64,000 nucleotides of DNA from Chthoniobacter sp. (GTDB taxonomy: Bacteria; Verrucomicrobiota; Verrucomicrobiia; Chthoniobacterales; Chthoniobacteraceae): assembly GCA_021414005.1 (NCBI GenBank), contig JAIOPH010000037.1, positions 62,001-126,000 of the forward strand. Direction: 5' to 3'. The notes under the pieces are model-generated. The model saw nothing but the letters and a program-made list of their open reading frames with translations, did no database searches and was not told the origin of the DNA. Positions 41,706 through 49,706 of the stretch are shown one piece after another. Numbering within the stretch: position 1 is the stretch's first letter; each line of letters starts with the position of its first letter. A program made the position numbers and the translations under genes.

Positions 41706-43436
41706 ATGGCAGGATTACAATTAGCAGGATTGGCTTCCGGTCTCGATTGGCGAAGCCTCATCGACAAGCTGATGGCGGCGGAACGCACGCCGCAGGATCG
41801 GCTGCGCGCGGAAAAGGCTGCTGGTGCGCAGAAAAGCACGGCAATCAGCACCCTGAAGGACAGCCTCACGGCGCTTCAGACTTCGCTCAAGGCGCTCAGC
41901 GAAACGAATAATGCCTTCGGCGTGCGGTCGGCGACTATCGCCAATGCCAACACGACGTGGACCGCGAGTGCCGCGGTCGGGACGGCGACGGGCACCTATC
42001 AAATTCAAACGACCCAGCTCGCGACGAAGGCCCAGCGACTCGGCACCGTGGATGCCGGTCGCGGTCTCAGTGCGACCAGCGATGTGAGCGGCCTGACTCT
42101 GGCGACGCTGCCGGTCGGCACGACTATCCGGGCGGGCGAGTTCACTGTGAACGGTGCGCGTATCACGGTGGCGGTGACCGATTCGCTACAGGATGTTTTT
42201 AATCAGATCTCGACGCAGACCGGTGGCGCGGTGACGGCGAGCTACGACCCGGTGGCCGACAAGGTGCAACTCAGCAGTGCGGGTGAAATCGTGCTCGGCA
42301 GCGCGAATGACTCGAGCAATTTCCTGGGCGCGCTACAGCTTTACAATAACGGCACCGGCAGCGTGTTGCCACCCACCGCGCTCGGCGTCGTCAGCGTCAG
42401 CGCGGCGATCGCCAATGCGAATTTGAAGACGGCCGTCACTGGGGTGGATGGAAGTGGGAATGGCAGTTTTTCGATCAACGGCGTGTCGATTGATTTCAAC
42501 GTGAACAACGACAATGTCCAAAATGTCATGGCGCGGATCAATGCCTCGAATGCGGGCGTCACGGCCAGTTTCGACCGGGTGAACGACCGCTTCACGCTGA
42601 CCAATAAGACGACCGGAGATGTCGGCGTGGCTATTTCCGAAGGGCCGGGCGGTTTGCTCGCGTCCCTCGGACTCAGTGGCGCGGCGACGCTGGTGCGCGG
42701 GACGAATGCGCAGTTCAACGTGGATGGCGGCCCGACGCTGACGAGCATCAGCAACACCTTTGACGAGACCAGCCACGGCATTACCGGCCTCACGGTCGTA
42801 GCCACTTCGCAGACCACGGAAAGCGTGACGGTGGCCGGCGACAGCTCGGCCGCGCGGTCGAAAGTCGAGGACTTCATCGCGAAGTACAACGCCGTGCAAT
42901 CGCTCATCGAAAAGCAAACGCAGGTCTCCACGTCGAGTGGTGGAAAGGTCAGCGCCTCGATCCTCGCGGGCAATCGCGAGATCACGGACATTTCCAAACA
43001 ACTGCGGAACCAAATTTTCGCCGCCGTGCCGGGGCTCTACGGTTCGGTGCAGCGTCTGGAGCACATCGGCATTGATTTTAAGACCGGCACGTCCGAGCTG
43101 GAAATCAAGGACGCCACCAAGCTCGACGCGGCTTTGCGCGATAATGGCGACGATGTGCGCACGCTTTTCGGGGACACTGGAGATGGGTTGGTCACGCGCA
43201 TCGACTCATTCGTCACGCGGATCACCGGCACAAGCGGCACGCTGACCACGCAAACGGCGACACTGACAAAGCAGGCCACGAATATCGATGAGCAGATTGC
43301 GACGATGGAACGCCGGCTGGCGCAGCAGCAGGCACTGCTGGAGCAGAGTTTCATCCGCATGGAAGAAGCGCAGCAGGGCATCCAAAACCAGCTCGCGGCG
43401 CTGAACAACGCTTTCGGGACGAGTTCGAGCAAATGA
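41706..43436 (+). CDS. fliD: flagellar filament cap protein
   Basis: 576 residues from the ATG at 41706 (MAGLQLAGLASGLDWRSLID, the canonical FliD start). It caps the growing filament and promotes flagellin insertion. The N-terminal D0 region is followed by repeated beta-rich domains (FTVNGARITVAVTDSLQDV, FNVDGGPTLTSISNTF). The C-terminal helix (MERRLAQQQALLEQSFIRME) forms the cap's coiled coil. It has no Shine-Dalgarno sequence and lies directly after a sigma-54-like box. It heads a block ending with the response regulator at 46473. Confidence 0.93.
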   Translation: MAGLQLAGLASGLDWRSLIDKLMAAERTPQDRLRAEKAAGAQKSTAISTLKDSLTALQTSLKALSETNNAFGVRSATIANANTTWTASAAVGTATGTYQIQTTQLATKAQRLGTVDAGRGLSATSDVSGLTLATLPVGTTIRAGEFTVNGARITVAVTDSLQDVFNQISTQTGGAVTASYDPVADKVQLSSAGEIVLGSANDSSNFLGALQLYNNGTGSVLPPTALGVVSVSAAIANANLKTAVTGVDGSGNGSFSINGVSIDFNVNNDNVQNVMARINASNAGVTASFDRVNDRFTLTNKTTGDVGVAISEGPGGLLASLGLSGAATLVRGTNAQFNVDGGPTLTSISNTFDETSHGITGLTVVATSQTTESVTVAGDSSAARSKVEDFIAKYNAVQSLIEKQTQVSTSSGGKVSASILAGNREITDISKQLRNQIFAAVPGLYGSVQRLEHIGIDFKTGTSELEIKDATKLDAALRDNGDDVRTLFGDTGDGLVTRIDSFVTRITGTSGTLTTQTATLTKQATNIDEQIATMERRLAQQQALLEQSFIRMEEAQQGIQNQLAALNNAFGTSSSK

Positions 43437-44137
43437 CCGGGCCGCGCCGTCTCGTCGCGCTGGTGGCCGCGAGTGTTTCTCTTCTGCTGAGTGGCTGTAT
43501 CACCGGCCGGCACGCGCTCGCGCCGCCGCCGCCTCCACCGCAGAACTATCTGGCACCCGAGACCGGGCGGAAGCCCCTGCGGCGCGTAGCGCTGCTGCCG
43601 CTTTGGAGTGAAAAGCTGCCGGGTGATTATCTGCGCGATCTCGACAGCGCGTTTAACAGTGAGCTCACAAAAATGGCGCTCTTTGAGGTGGTGCCGGTGA
43701 GCCGGACGCAAATGGAAGCGGCTTTTGGTGAGCGGCAGTTGGCCTCGATCGACGAGCTTCCTTCGCAGACGCTCAGTCGTCTGCGCGCGGAGTTCGGCGT
43801 GGATGGGGTGGTGTTCACGGACCTCACGCATTTCTCCCCATACCGACCACTGGCGATGGCGGTGCGAGCGAAGCTGGTGGACGTGAGCACCGGGGAAATC
43901 CGCTGGGCCTTTGATTACGCGTATGACAGCGGCAACGCGGCGGTAGCCACGGCGGCGAGAAAATTTCAACTCCGCTACACCAACGAGCACCAGGCATTGA
44001 GCAGCGATGGGGGCTCGATATTGCTTAGCCCGAGCCGGTTTGCGAAGTATGTGGCCAGTCAAACTTACGCCAGCATGCGACCCGAGGTGGAGCGCGGCAT
44101 GTTTTCCGCTAAACCATTTCCCAGTCCCGACCGATAA
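43433..44137 (+). CDS. CsgG/FlgO-like outer-membrane lipoprotein in the flagellar cluster
   Basis: A 234-residue protein starting in an ATGA overlap with fliD. The lipobox LLLSGC places Cys at about residue 22. A Pro-rich linker (APPPPPPQ) follows. The body has the TolB-N/CsgG/LpoB/FlgO-type fold pattern: KPLRRVALLPLWSE, a helix ending in ELTKMALFEVVP, GVDGVVFTDLTHFSPYRP and AKLVDVSTGEIRWAFDY. In Vibrio, FlgO and FlgT with this kind of fold build outer-membrane rings around the flagellar motor. Co-translation with fliD suggests a similar accessory role, but sequence similarity to FlgO is only structural-pattern level. Confidence 0.65.
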   Translation: MTGPRRLVALVAASVSLLLSGCITGRHALAPPPPPPQNYLAPETGRKPLRRVALLPLWSEKLPGDYLRDLDSAFNSELTKMALFEVVPVSRTQMEAAFGERQLASIDELPSQTLSRLRAEFGVDGVVFTDLTHFSPYRPLAMAVRAKLVDVSTGEIRWAFDYAYDSGNAAVATAARKFQLRYTNEHQALSSDGGSILLSPSRFAKYVASQTYASMRPEVERGMFSAKPFPSPDR

Positions 44138-44149
44138 GCCCATAACGCG

Positions 44150-44422
44150 ATGAATATCCAGCCTCTCAAAACTGAATCCGTGCCGACTCCGGCCAAACCG
44201 AAGGCCGCGCCTGCCAAACCCGCTCCCGAGCCACCGGCGCAGCCTCCGATCCAGGCGACAAAGAACGAACGGCATCTGGAGGCGCTGCGCAATGAACCCG
44301 ACGTCCGCGCGGCGGAAGTGGAGCGCGGCAAGTCGCTCGCCGCTGATCCCAATTACCCATCACCTGACGTTTTGGCGAAACTTGCGGAGATCTTCGTGAA
44401 CGACGCCACTCGCATTCAATAG
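44150..44422 (+). CDS. FlgM-like small protein
   Basis: 90 residues. The first ~35 are a Pro/Ala/Lys-rich disordered stretch. The C-terminal part (LRNEPDVRAAEVERGKSLA followed by NYPSPDVLAKLAEIFV) resembles the sigma-28-binding helices of FlgM (DVR..KV..L, then Y..D...IA). If correct, it would hold the flagellar sigma factor until the hook is finished. Its place between fliD and fliS supports a flagellar role. No fliA is in the window, and the similarity is modest. Confidence 0.5.
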   Translation: MNIQPLKTESVPTPAKPKAAPAKPAPEPPAQPPIQATKNERHLEALRNEPDVRAAEVERGKSLAADPNYPSPDVLAKLAEIFVNDATRIQ

Positions 44423-44428
44423 ACCGGC

Positions 44429-44830
44429 ATGCGGCCTGCCCAGCTCGCCAGTTCCTATAAGTCGGTCGCCGTGTCCTCGGCCACGCCGGGACAACTGGTG
44501 CTAATGCTTTTCGATGGCGCGCTCCGCTTTCTCGCCACGGCCGCGCATGGTTTTGAGCAGGCGAACATCGCTGCGCGCAACGAGCAGATTCACAACAACC
44601 TCGTGAAGACCCAGAAGATCCTGAGGGAGCTGCAGTGCAGCCTGGATCTCAAGACAGGTGGCGAGTTCGCGAAGACGATGTTTGCCCTTTACGAGTTCAT
44701 GCTCGATCAGCTCCAAGCCGCGAATCTGGCGAAGGACGCTGCGCCAATCGGAGTCGTGGAACGGTTGCTCGGTGAAATCCGCGGTGCTTGGGCGCAGATG
44801 CTCGAGCAGGCTGCCACCGTTCCGGCGTGA
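44429..44830 (+). CDS. fliS: flagellin export chaperone
   Basis: A 133-residue four-helix protein that prevents premature flagellin polymerisation. The hallmark start is YKSVAVSSATPGQLVLMLFDGALRFL, here at residues 10-35, followed by NNLVKTQKILRELQCSLD and FALYEFMLDQLQAAN. Length is typical. It follows fliD in the usual fliD-fliS order and ends in a GTGA overlap with a second putative chaperone. Confidence 0.93.
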   Translation: MRPAQLASSYKSVAVSSATPGQLVLMLFDGALRFLATAAHGFEQANIAARNEQIHNNLVKTQKILRELQCSLDLKTGGEFAKTMFALYEFMLDQLQAANLAKDAAPIGVVERLLGEIRGAWAQMLEQAATVPA

Positions 44831-45204
44831 GCAAGATCATCGAGCGGCGGTTCTGGCTGTTGCTCAGCGTTTACGAGCGACTCACGCAGGATGAATCCGT
44901 GGCCATTCGCGCGCGGGATTTCGATACGGTGGATAGCATACACGCGCGCAAGCCTGCGGTTTTGGAGGAGCTTTGTGGCATGGGAGCGCGGGTGGGATTC
45001 GACCGGAAGACCGCAGAACTCGGGGTGCGCATTGAGCGTCTGACGGCGACGGAGACGGCGAATGCTGAGTTGATCGTGGAGATGCTCGGCGAAGCACGCC
45101 TCGAACGCCAAAACCTGGAAGTGGCCCGCCAGCGGCTGCGCAGTTTGAATACGCTTTACGCACCTGAATCCGCGCGCGCGGAAGGCTTCTGCGTCCACGG
45201 CTAA
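44827..45204 (+). CDS. putative flagellar chaperone (FliT/FlgN-like)
   Basis: 125 residues from the GTG at 44827, overlapping the fliS stop. It is almost entirely alpha-helical (VYERLTQDESVAIRARDFDT, RIERLTATETANAELIVEM), with the heptad pattern of FlgN/FliT chaperones. fliT conventionally follows fliS, and FlgN would serve hook-filament junction proteins. Sequence is too diverged to choose between them. Confidence 0.55.
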   Translation: MSKIIERRFWLLLSVYERLTQDESVAIRARDFDTVDSIHARKPAVLEELCGMGARVGFDRKTAELGVRIERLTATETANAELIVEMLGEARLERQNLEVARQRLRSLNTLYAPESARAEGFCVHG

Positions 45205-45207
45205 ATT

Positions 45208-46473
45208 ATGAACACCCACAAGCCAGACGCCGCCATTCTCCTCGTGGATGACGACGGAGACATCCTCGAAACGCTCGGCGCGCAGCTCGCTTGCGAGGGT
45301 TATTCCGTCACGACCTGTCTGGACCCCGAGGAGGCCATCGTCGCCATTCGCCAACGCGAATTTGCGGTGATCATCACCGATCAAAACATGCCGAAAATGA
45401 CCGGGCTCGAATTGCTCGCTCAGGTCCGCGACATTCAACCCAACACCTCGCGCGTGCTGATCACCGGATTGTTTGGCCTCGATACGCTGATCGGCGCAAT
45501 CAACGAGGGGGAAATCTTTCGCTTTCTCGCCAAACCTTGGACCCGCCTCGAAATGCTGGCCACGGTCGGCAACGCTGTGCATCGGTATCGCATCCTCGGC
45601 GACAATGACCGACTGCGCGCGGAGACGCTCGCGCTGAACGAGGATTTGGAAGAGGCAAACGCCACGCTGCGGGCGCACGTTGCGCAGTTGACCGTGCAGA
45701 AAGAGCAGCTCGATGAATCGCACCACGCGCTGACGGAGAACTTCGAGCATTCGCTCGGGCTGTGTCACCGTATCATCAACACATTTTACCCGCTGCTTGG
45801 CACGCGCACGAAAGCCGTCGTGGAGATTTGCCGGCGAATGACCGAGTCGAATGATCTTTCCGCCGAGGAAAAGCACGTGCTGATGACCAGCGCGTGGCTG
45901 CACGACATCGGCTTGGTGGGGGTGAAACGCGAGGCCTTGCACAAACTCTTCCATCACCCCGCGGACTGCACCGAGGAGGACTGGGCGATGATCCACCAGC
46001 ATCCCGGCTACGGCCAGACGCTCGCGTCCTTTGTGGATCGGCTCACGACGGTCGGGGCCACGATCCGCGGACATCACGAACGTTACGACGGGAAGGGATA
46101 CCCCGACGGGCTGGCGGGTGAGGCAATTCCGTGGACCGCGCAATGCCTGGCGGTGGCCGTGGCATTTGTCGAAACCGGGCTGCCGAAAACGCATGCCAGC
46201 GAGTTCATCGTTCAGCAATCGGGCATTGCTTTTCATCCCGATGCAGTGCGGCTGTTTTTCAAGGCGACGCAGGCCCAAACTCTGCCGCGGCAGATTCGCG
46301 AGCTGACTCTCGGCGAACTCGAACCCGGGATGAGCCTGGCGAAAGGCATCTACAGTCCCGCCGGCCTGCTGCTCATTCCGGAAGGTCAGGCGCTCACCAC
46401 GGCGACGCTCGCCAAAATTCGCAATCACAACATGCTTGCGCATGTGACGCAGCGGTTGCTGGTTTATAGCTGA
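45208..46473 (+). CDS. response regulator with degenerate HD-GYP domain
   Basis: A 421-residue protein. The receiver domain (about 10-125) has the acidic pair in LLVDDDGD, the phospho-acceptor Asp in VIITDQNMP and Lys in FLAKPW. A coiled coil follows (about 135-180, ALNEDLEEANATLRAHVAQL), then an HD-GYP domain (about 185-370) with WLHDIG and HHERYDGKGYPDG. Two normally conserved metal ligands look changed: the early His (GTRTKAV where GHSxRV is usual) and the final Asp (AVAFV where AVADV is usual). It may bind, not hydrolyse, cyclic-di-GMP. It ends the fliD block and may link signalling to flagellar control. Confidence 0.82.
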   Translation: MNTHKPDAAILLVDDDGDILETLGAQLACEGYSVTTCLDPEEAIVAIRQREFAVIITDQNMPKMTGLELLAQVRDIQPNTSRVLITGLFGLDTLIGAINEGEIFRFLAKPWTRLEMLATVGNAVHRYRILGDNDRLRAETLALNEDLEEANATLRAHVAQLTVQKEQLDESHHALTENFEHSLGLCHRIINTFYPLLGTRTKAVVEICRRMTESNDLSAEEKHVLMTSAWLHDIGLVGVKREALHKLFHHPADCTEEDWAMIHQHPGYGQTLASFVDRLTTVGATIRGHHERYDGKGYPDGLAGEAIPWTAQCLAVAVAFVETGLPKTHASEFIVQQSGIAFHPDAVRLFFKATQAQTLPRQIRELTLGELEPGMSLAKGIYSPAGLLLIPEGQALTTATLAKIRNHNMLAHVTQRLLVYS

Positions 46474-46487
46474 GACGCGGGCGGGGA

Positions 46488-46503
46488 TGGCACTTGGACT
46501 GCT
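46488..46503 (+). promoter_or_regulatory. sigma-54-like -24/-12 promoter before the basal-body block
   Basis: TGGCACTTGGACTGCT matches the sigma-54 consensus at TGGCAC and TGC(T), with GG-N10-GC spacing. The -12 C at 46502 is 14 bases before the ATG at 46516. It is the only good promoter-like element seen ahead of the flgB-flhA series. Confidence 0.5.
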
Positions 46504-46515
46504 CACCGAGCAGCC

Positions 46516-46959
46516 ATGTACCCGCTTCTTGTTTCTGGAATCACCTCCGTCGCCACGAACCTCCTCGATACTTGGAATCGCGCGAGTGAGCGCAAAGCCG
46601 AGACGGAGCGCATCAATTTCCAAGAGGTGCTGGATCGGGTCGCCGGTCCGGCTAAGGCCACCGGCGACGCGGCAGTGACGAAGACGGTGAATCCGCGCGC
46701 CGCGCGGATTGCCGAACTGCACGCGGCACTGCTGGATTCGCCGGAGGTCCGGGCGTTGCTCGAAACGAGTGACCCGGCCCAGCCCGCGACGCTGCAACTC
46801 GGACCCGACGGCCAACTCACAGCGCAGACGGCCGGCGGTTGGCCCCGCGCGCTGCAGGTCTCCGCTGAGACGCAGGCGCAGGCCCAGGAACTCGCGCGGC
46901 TCCTCGCGAACGGCTCCGGATTTACCGGCATGAGCCCTGCTATGAAGCTCTCTCGATGA
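46516..46959 (+). CDS. unknown protein opening the basal-body operon
   Basis: A 147-residue soluble protein. It has a short hydrophobic N-terminus (MYPLLVSGITSVATNLL), then a charged helical part (NRASERKAETERINFQEVL), and a C-terminal segment (PATLQLGPDGQLTAQTAG) followed by SAETQAQAQELARLLAN. I do not recognise a family. It overlaps flgB (ATGA), sits directly behind a sigma-54-like box and precedes the rod genes, so a role in rod assembly or export is likely by position only. Confidence 0.7.
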   Translation: MYPLLVSGITSVATNLLDTWNRASERKAETERINFQEVLDRVAGPAKATGDAAVTKTVNPRAARIAELHAALLDSPEVRALLETSDPAQPATLQLGPDGQLTAQTAGGWPRALQVSAETQAQAQELARLLANGSGFTGMSPAMKLSR

Positions 46960-47336
46960 TCATCGAGAGCCTTTTTTCCAGCACGAATTACCAGGCCAGC
47001 AAAAAGCTACTCGATGCCGCCACACTGCGTCACGAGGCCTTGGCCACCAACCTCGCGAACGTCGAGACGCCCGGCTACAAGCGGGTCGATTTACCGAAGA
47101 CTTTCGCGGCAGAATTTGCCGAGCGCATTCGCTCGGGAAATGTCGCCGGAGCTCCCGCGCCCAAATTAGCAGAAGACCTCACGACGACCAGTCAGCGCAA
47201 GGACGGCAATAACGTGGAACTCGACAAAGAGCTGCTCGCCCTCGGCAAAAACGTCTCGGAATACGACACCCTGACGGAGTTCGTCAGCGGTTCGCTCAAA
47301 CAACTCCGCATGGCCATCAGCGGTCGCACTACCTAA
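46956..47336 (+). CDS. flgB: flagellar proximal rod protein
   Basis: A 126-residue rod subunit next to the MS ring. The axial-protein N-terminal motif is RHEALATNLANVETPGYKR (about residues 25-43). The C-terminal helix (YDTLTEFVSGSLKQLRMAIS) forms the paired D0 helix. Length is normal. It starts in overlap with the unknown gene and is followed by flgC after five bases. Confidence 0.94.
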   Translation: MIIESLFSSTNYQASKKLLDAATLRHEALATNLANVETPGYKRVDLPKTFAAEFAERIRSGNVAGAPAPKLAEDLTTTSQRKDGNNVELDKELLALGKNVSEYDTLTEFVSGSLKQLRMAISGRTT

Positions 47337-47341
47337 GCCGC

Positions 47342-47749
47342 ATGAACTACATCACCGGCATCAACGCCACCGGCAGCGCGCTCAACGCCGAGAAAATCCG
47401 TTTGGATATCGTCGCGCAAAACATCGCCAACGCGAACACCACCCGAGATCTCGACGGCACCGCCTACAAGCGCAAGGTCGTGAGCTTCGAGTCGGTGCTC
47501 GGAGCGGAACCCGGCACCTCAGGTGGCGTGCGCGTGAGCGGGGTTCAGAGCGACGAGACCCCTGGCGAACTGATCTACAGCCCGCAGCATCCGCATGCCG
47601 ATAAAAACGGCATGGTCCGCATGCCCAACGTCAAACTTGCGGTCGAGATGGTGGACATGCTCAGCGCCTCGCGCGCTTACGAAGCGAACCTCGCGGTCGT
47701 CCGCAACGCGCGGCAGATGGCCGCCAAAGCCCTCGCCATCGGCCGATAG
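47342..47749 (+). CDS. flgC: flagellar proximal rod protein
   Basis: A 135-residue rod subunit. The N-terminal axial motif is EKIRLDIVAQNIANANTTRD. GVQSDETPGELIYSPQHPHAD is the FlgC-specific loop, and MVDMLSASRAYEANLAVV is the C-terminal D0 helix. It lies in the standard flgB-flgC-fliE order. Confidence 0.95.
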   Translation: MNYITGINATGSALNAEKIRLDIVAQNIANANTTRDLDGTAYKRKVVSFESVLGAEPGTSGGVRVSGVQSDETPGELIYSPQHPHADKNGMVRMPNVKLAVEMVDMLSASRAYEANLAVVRNARQMAAKALAIGR

Positions 47750-47764
47750 ACTTTCTAACCCGCC

Positions 47765-48133
47765 ATGCAAATTGGATCCCTCCCCGTTTTTCATCCGCCG
47801 CCACTCCGGCTCGATCAGCTCACCCGTATAGGCAAGGAAGCAGACGGCCAGATCGCCGGGTTGCCCGGTGCGGGCGGCCTCGCCCTGCCGACCCATACAG
47901 AGGCGGGAACGAAGTCATCCTTCGGCAATTTCCTCGATCAAGCCGTCGCTGAGGTGGATGGCAAGATGCACACCGCCGCCGCCGAACAGGCCAAAGTCCT
48001 GACCGGAGAAACGAACAACCTTCACCAGGCGATGATCGCCATGCAGGAGGCCAGCACCGCCTTTTCGCTGATGGTCGAAGTCCGCAATAAATTGGTTGAG
48101 AGCTATCAGGAGATCATGCGGATGCAGGTGTGA
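47765..48133 (+). CDS. fliE: flagellar MS ring-rod junction protein
   Basis: A 122-residue protein that joins the MS ring to the rod. The N-terminal ~50 residues are variable. The family helices follow: SFGNFLDQAVAEVDGKMH, GETNNLHQAMIAMQEASTAF and MVEVRNKLVESYQEIMRMQV at the C-terminus, the last being the most conserved FliE segment. Confidence 0.93.
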   Translation: MQIGSLPVFHPPPLRLDQLTRIGKEADGQIAGLPGAGGLALPTHTEAGTKSSFGNFLDQAVAEVDGKMHTAAAEQAKVLTGETNNLHQAMIAMQEASTAFSLMVEVRNKLVESYQEIMRMQV

Positions 48134-48164
48134 GGCCGCCGATGGCGATGGTTGAGAAAATTTC

Positions 48165-49700
48165 ATGAAGACGTTTCTGACACAGTTCGTGCAGCTCTGG
48201 CGGCAGCTTGGCCTCAATCAAAGAGTGTCCATTATTGTCGCGCTGGTGGGTGTAGTCGGCGGCCTGACCGCGCTCGTGGTCTGGTCGCACCGGCCGCACA
48301 TGGCGCTGCTCTACGGGCGGCTGGGGGAAAAGGATGTCGCCGAAGTGCTGACCGCGATTCAAGCGGCGGGCGTGACCTATGAATTGGGGTCCGGGGGAAC
48401 GTCCGTCTATGTCCCGTCCGACTCCGTCCACAAACTGCGCATTCAACTCGCGACGAAAGGCGTGCCCGCTGGTGAAGGCGTTGGCTTCGAGGTCTTCGAC
48501 CGCGCGAACTTCGGCATCAGCGACTTCGTGCAGCGGACGAATTTTGTCCGCGCCTTGCAGGGCGAACTCTCTCGCACGATCTCGCAGCTTCAGGGCGTGC
48601 GCTCGGCACGGGTGCTGATCGTCCAGCCTGAGAATCGTCTGCTCTTTTCCGATGTGAAAGCGAAGCCGACGGCCTCGGTTTTCATCGAGGGCAGCGTCTC
48701 GGTGGAGTCGGTCAACGCCATCCGCTTTCTCGTGGCAAACGCCGTCGAGAGCCTGCGCGCCGATGACGTGGCCGTGGTGGACAACCGGGGTAACGTGCTG
48801 ACGGAAGGACTCAACGAAGACCCGCAGCTCGGTAGTGCGTCGAGCCAGATCAAGCTGCGCAAGGGTGTGGAGGACTATTTTTCCAAAAAGGTTGAGTCGA
48901 TGCTGGCGAAAGTGCTCGGGCCTGGCACCGCCGTCGTCCGCGTCTCCGCCGAGTTGGAGGTGGAAAGCACCACGCGATCCGAGGAAAAGTACGATCCGGA
49001 CGGCCAGGTGCTGCGCAGCGAAGTGAGCACCGACGAAAGCACGCAGACCAATGAAGTGGACGGCGCAAAGGGCGGAGCCACGGGCACGACTGCAAACACG
49101 CCCTCGCCGCCCGGCAACGAGCCCGGTGGCAAAGCGACGGGCAAGAACAGCGAGCAGGTCCAGAAAGGCAAGACCCTCAACTACGAGATCAATAAGATCA
49201 CGCTCAACGCCATCCGCGCCCCGGGAACGGTAGCCCGCATGACTGCCGCCGTCTTTGTCGCTGCCAAAGCACAGCCCCGCACACCCGCCGAACTCGAAGC
49301 GCTGCGCAAGATGGTCGTGAACGCCCTCGGCATTAAAGCTGCCGACGAAAAGGAAGCGGCGAAGATCGTCTCGCTGGAGGAGGTCGCGTTCGATGGTTCG
49401 CCGACGCAAAAGGCGGGCGTCATGGAATTCGTGAAGAGCAATCCCGATCTGCTCAAGCAGGTCTTCGCGGTGCTCGTCGCCGTGGCCTTGGTCTTCGTTT
49501 TCGTGCGGATGCTCAAGCGGACCAAGCCGGACGAAATCCCGATCGAAATCCTGGAGCAAACCTACGCTGCGACCACCGGTGAAGGTGGGCACGCAGGCGG
49601 CCCGATCTCCGTGGAGAAACTCAATGAAATGATCCGGCGCAAGCCGGAGAATATCGGCGCGGCCCTGCGGGGCTGGATGGCGACCGGCGGCAAAAACTAG
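48165..49700 (+). CDS. fliF: flagellar MS-ring protein
   Basis: A 511-residue protein forming the inner-membrane ring. Membrane segment 1 is at about 22-44 (VSIIVALVGVVGGLTALVVW) and segment 2 at about 430-448 (VFAVLVAVALVFVFVRML). The ring-building motifs between are characteristic: LPS-type YVPSDSVHKLRIQLATKGVP, NFVRALQGELSRTISQL and ARVLIVQPENRLLF. The cytoplasmic C-terminus (ISVEKLNEMIRRKPENI) binds FliG. Slightly shorter than the ~550 of E. coli. Confidence 0.95.
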   Translation: MKTFLTQFVQLWRQLGLNQRVSIIVALVGVVGGLTALVVWSHRPHMALLYGRLGEKDVAEVLTAIQAAGVTYELGSGGTSVYVPSDSVHKLRIQLATKGVPAGEGVGFEVFDRANFGISDFVQRTNFVRALQGELSRTISQLQGVRSARVLIVQPENRLLFSDVKAKPTASVFIEGSVSVESVNAIRFLVANAVESLRADDVAVVDNRGNVLTEGLNEDPQLGSASSQIKLRKGVEDYFSKKVESMLAKVLGPGTAVVRVSAELEVESTTRSEEKYDPDGQVLRSEVSTDESTQTNEVDGAKGGATGTTANTPSPPGNEPGGKATGKNSEQVQKGKTLNYEINKITLNAIRAPGTVARMTAAVFVAAKAQPRTPAELEALRKMVVNALGIKAADEKEAAKIVSLEEVAFDGSPTQKAGVMEFVKSNPDLLKQVFAVLVAVALVFVFVRMLKRTKPDEIPIEILEQTYAATTGEGGHAGGPISVEKLNEMIRRKPENIGAALRGWMATGGKN

Positions 49701-49706
49701 GCGCAC

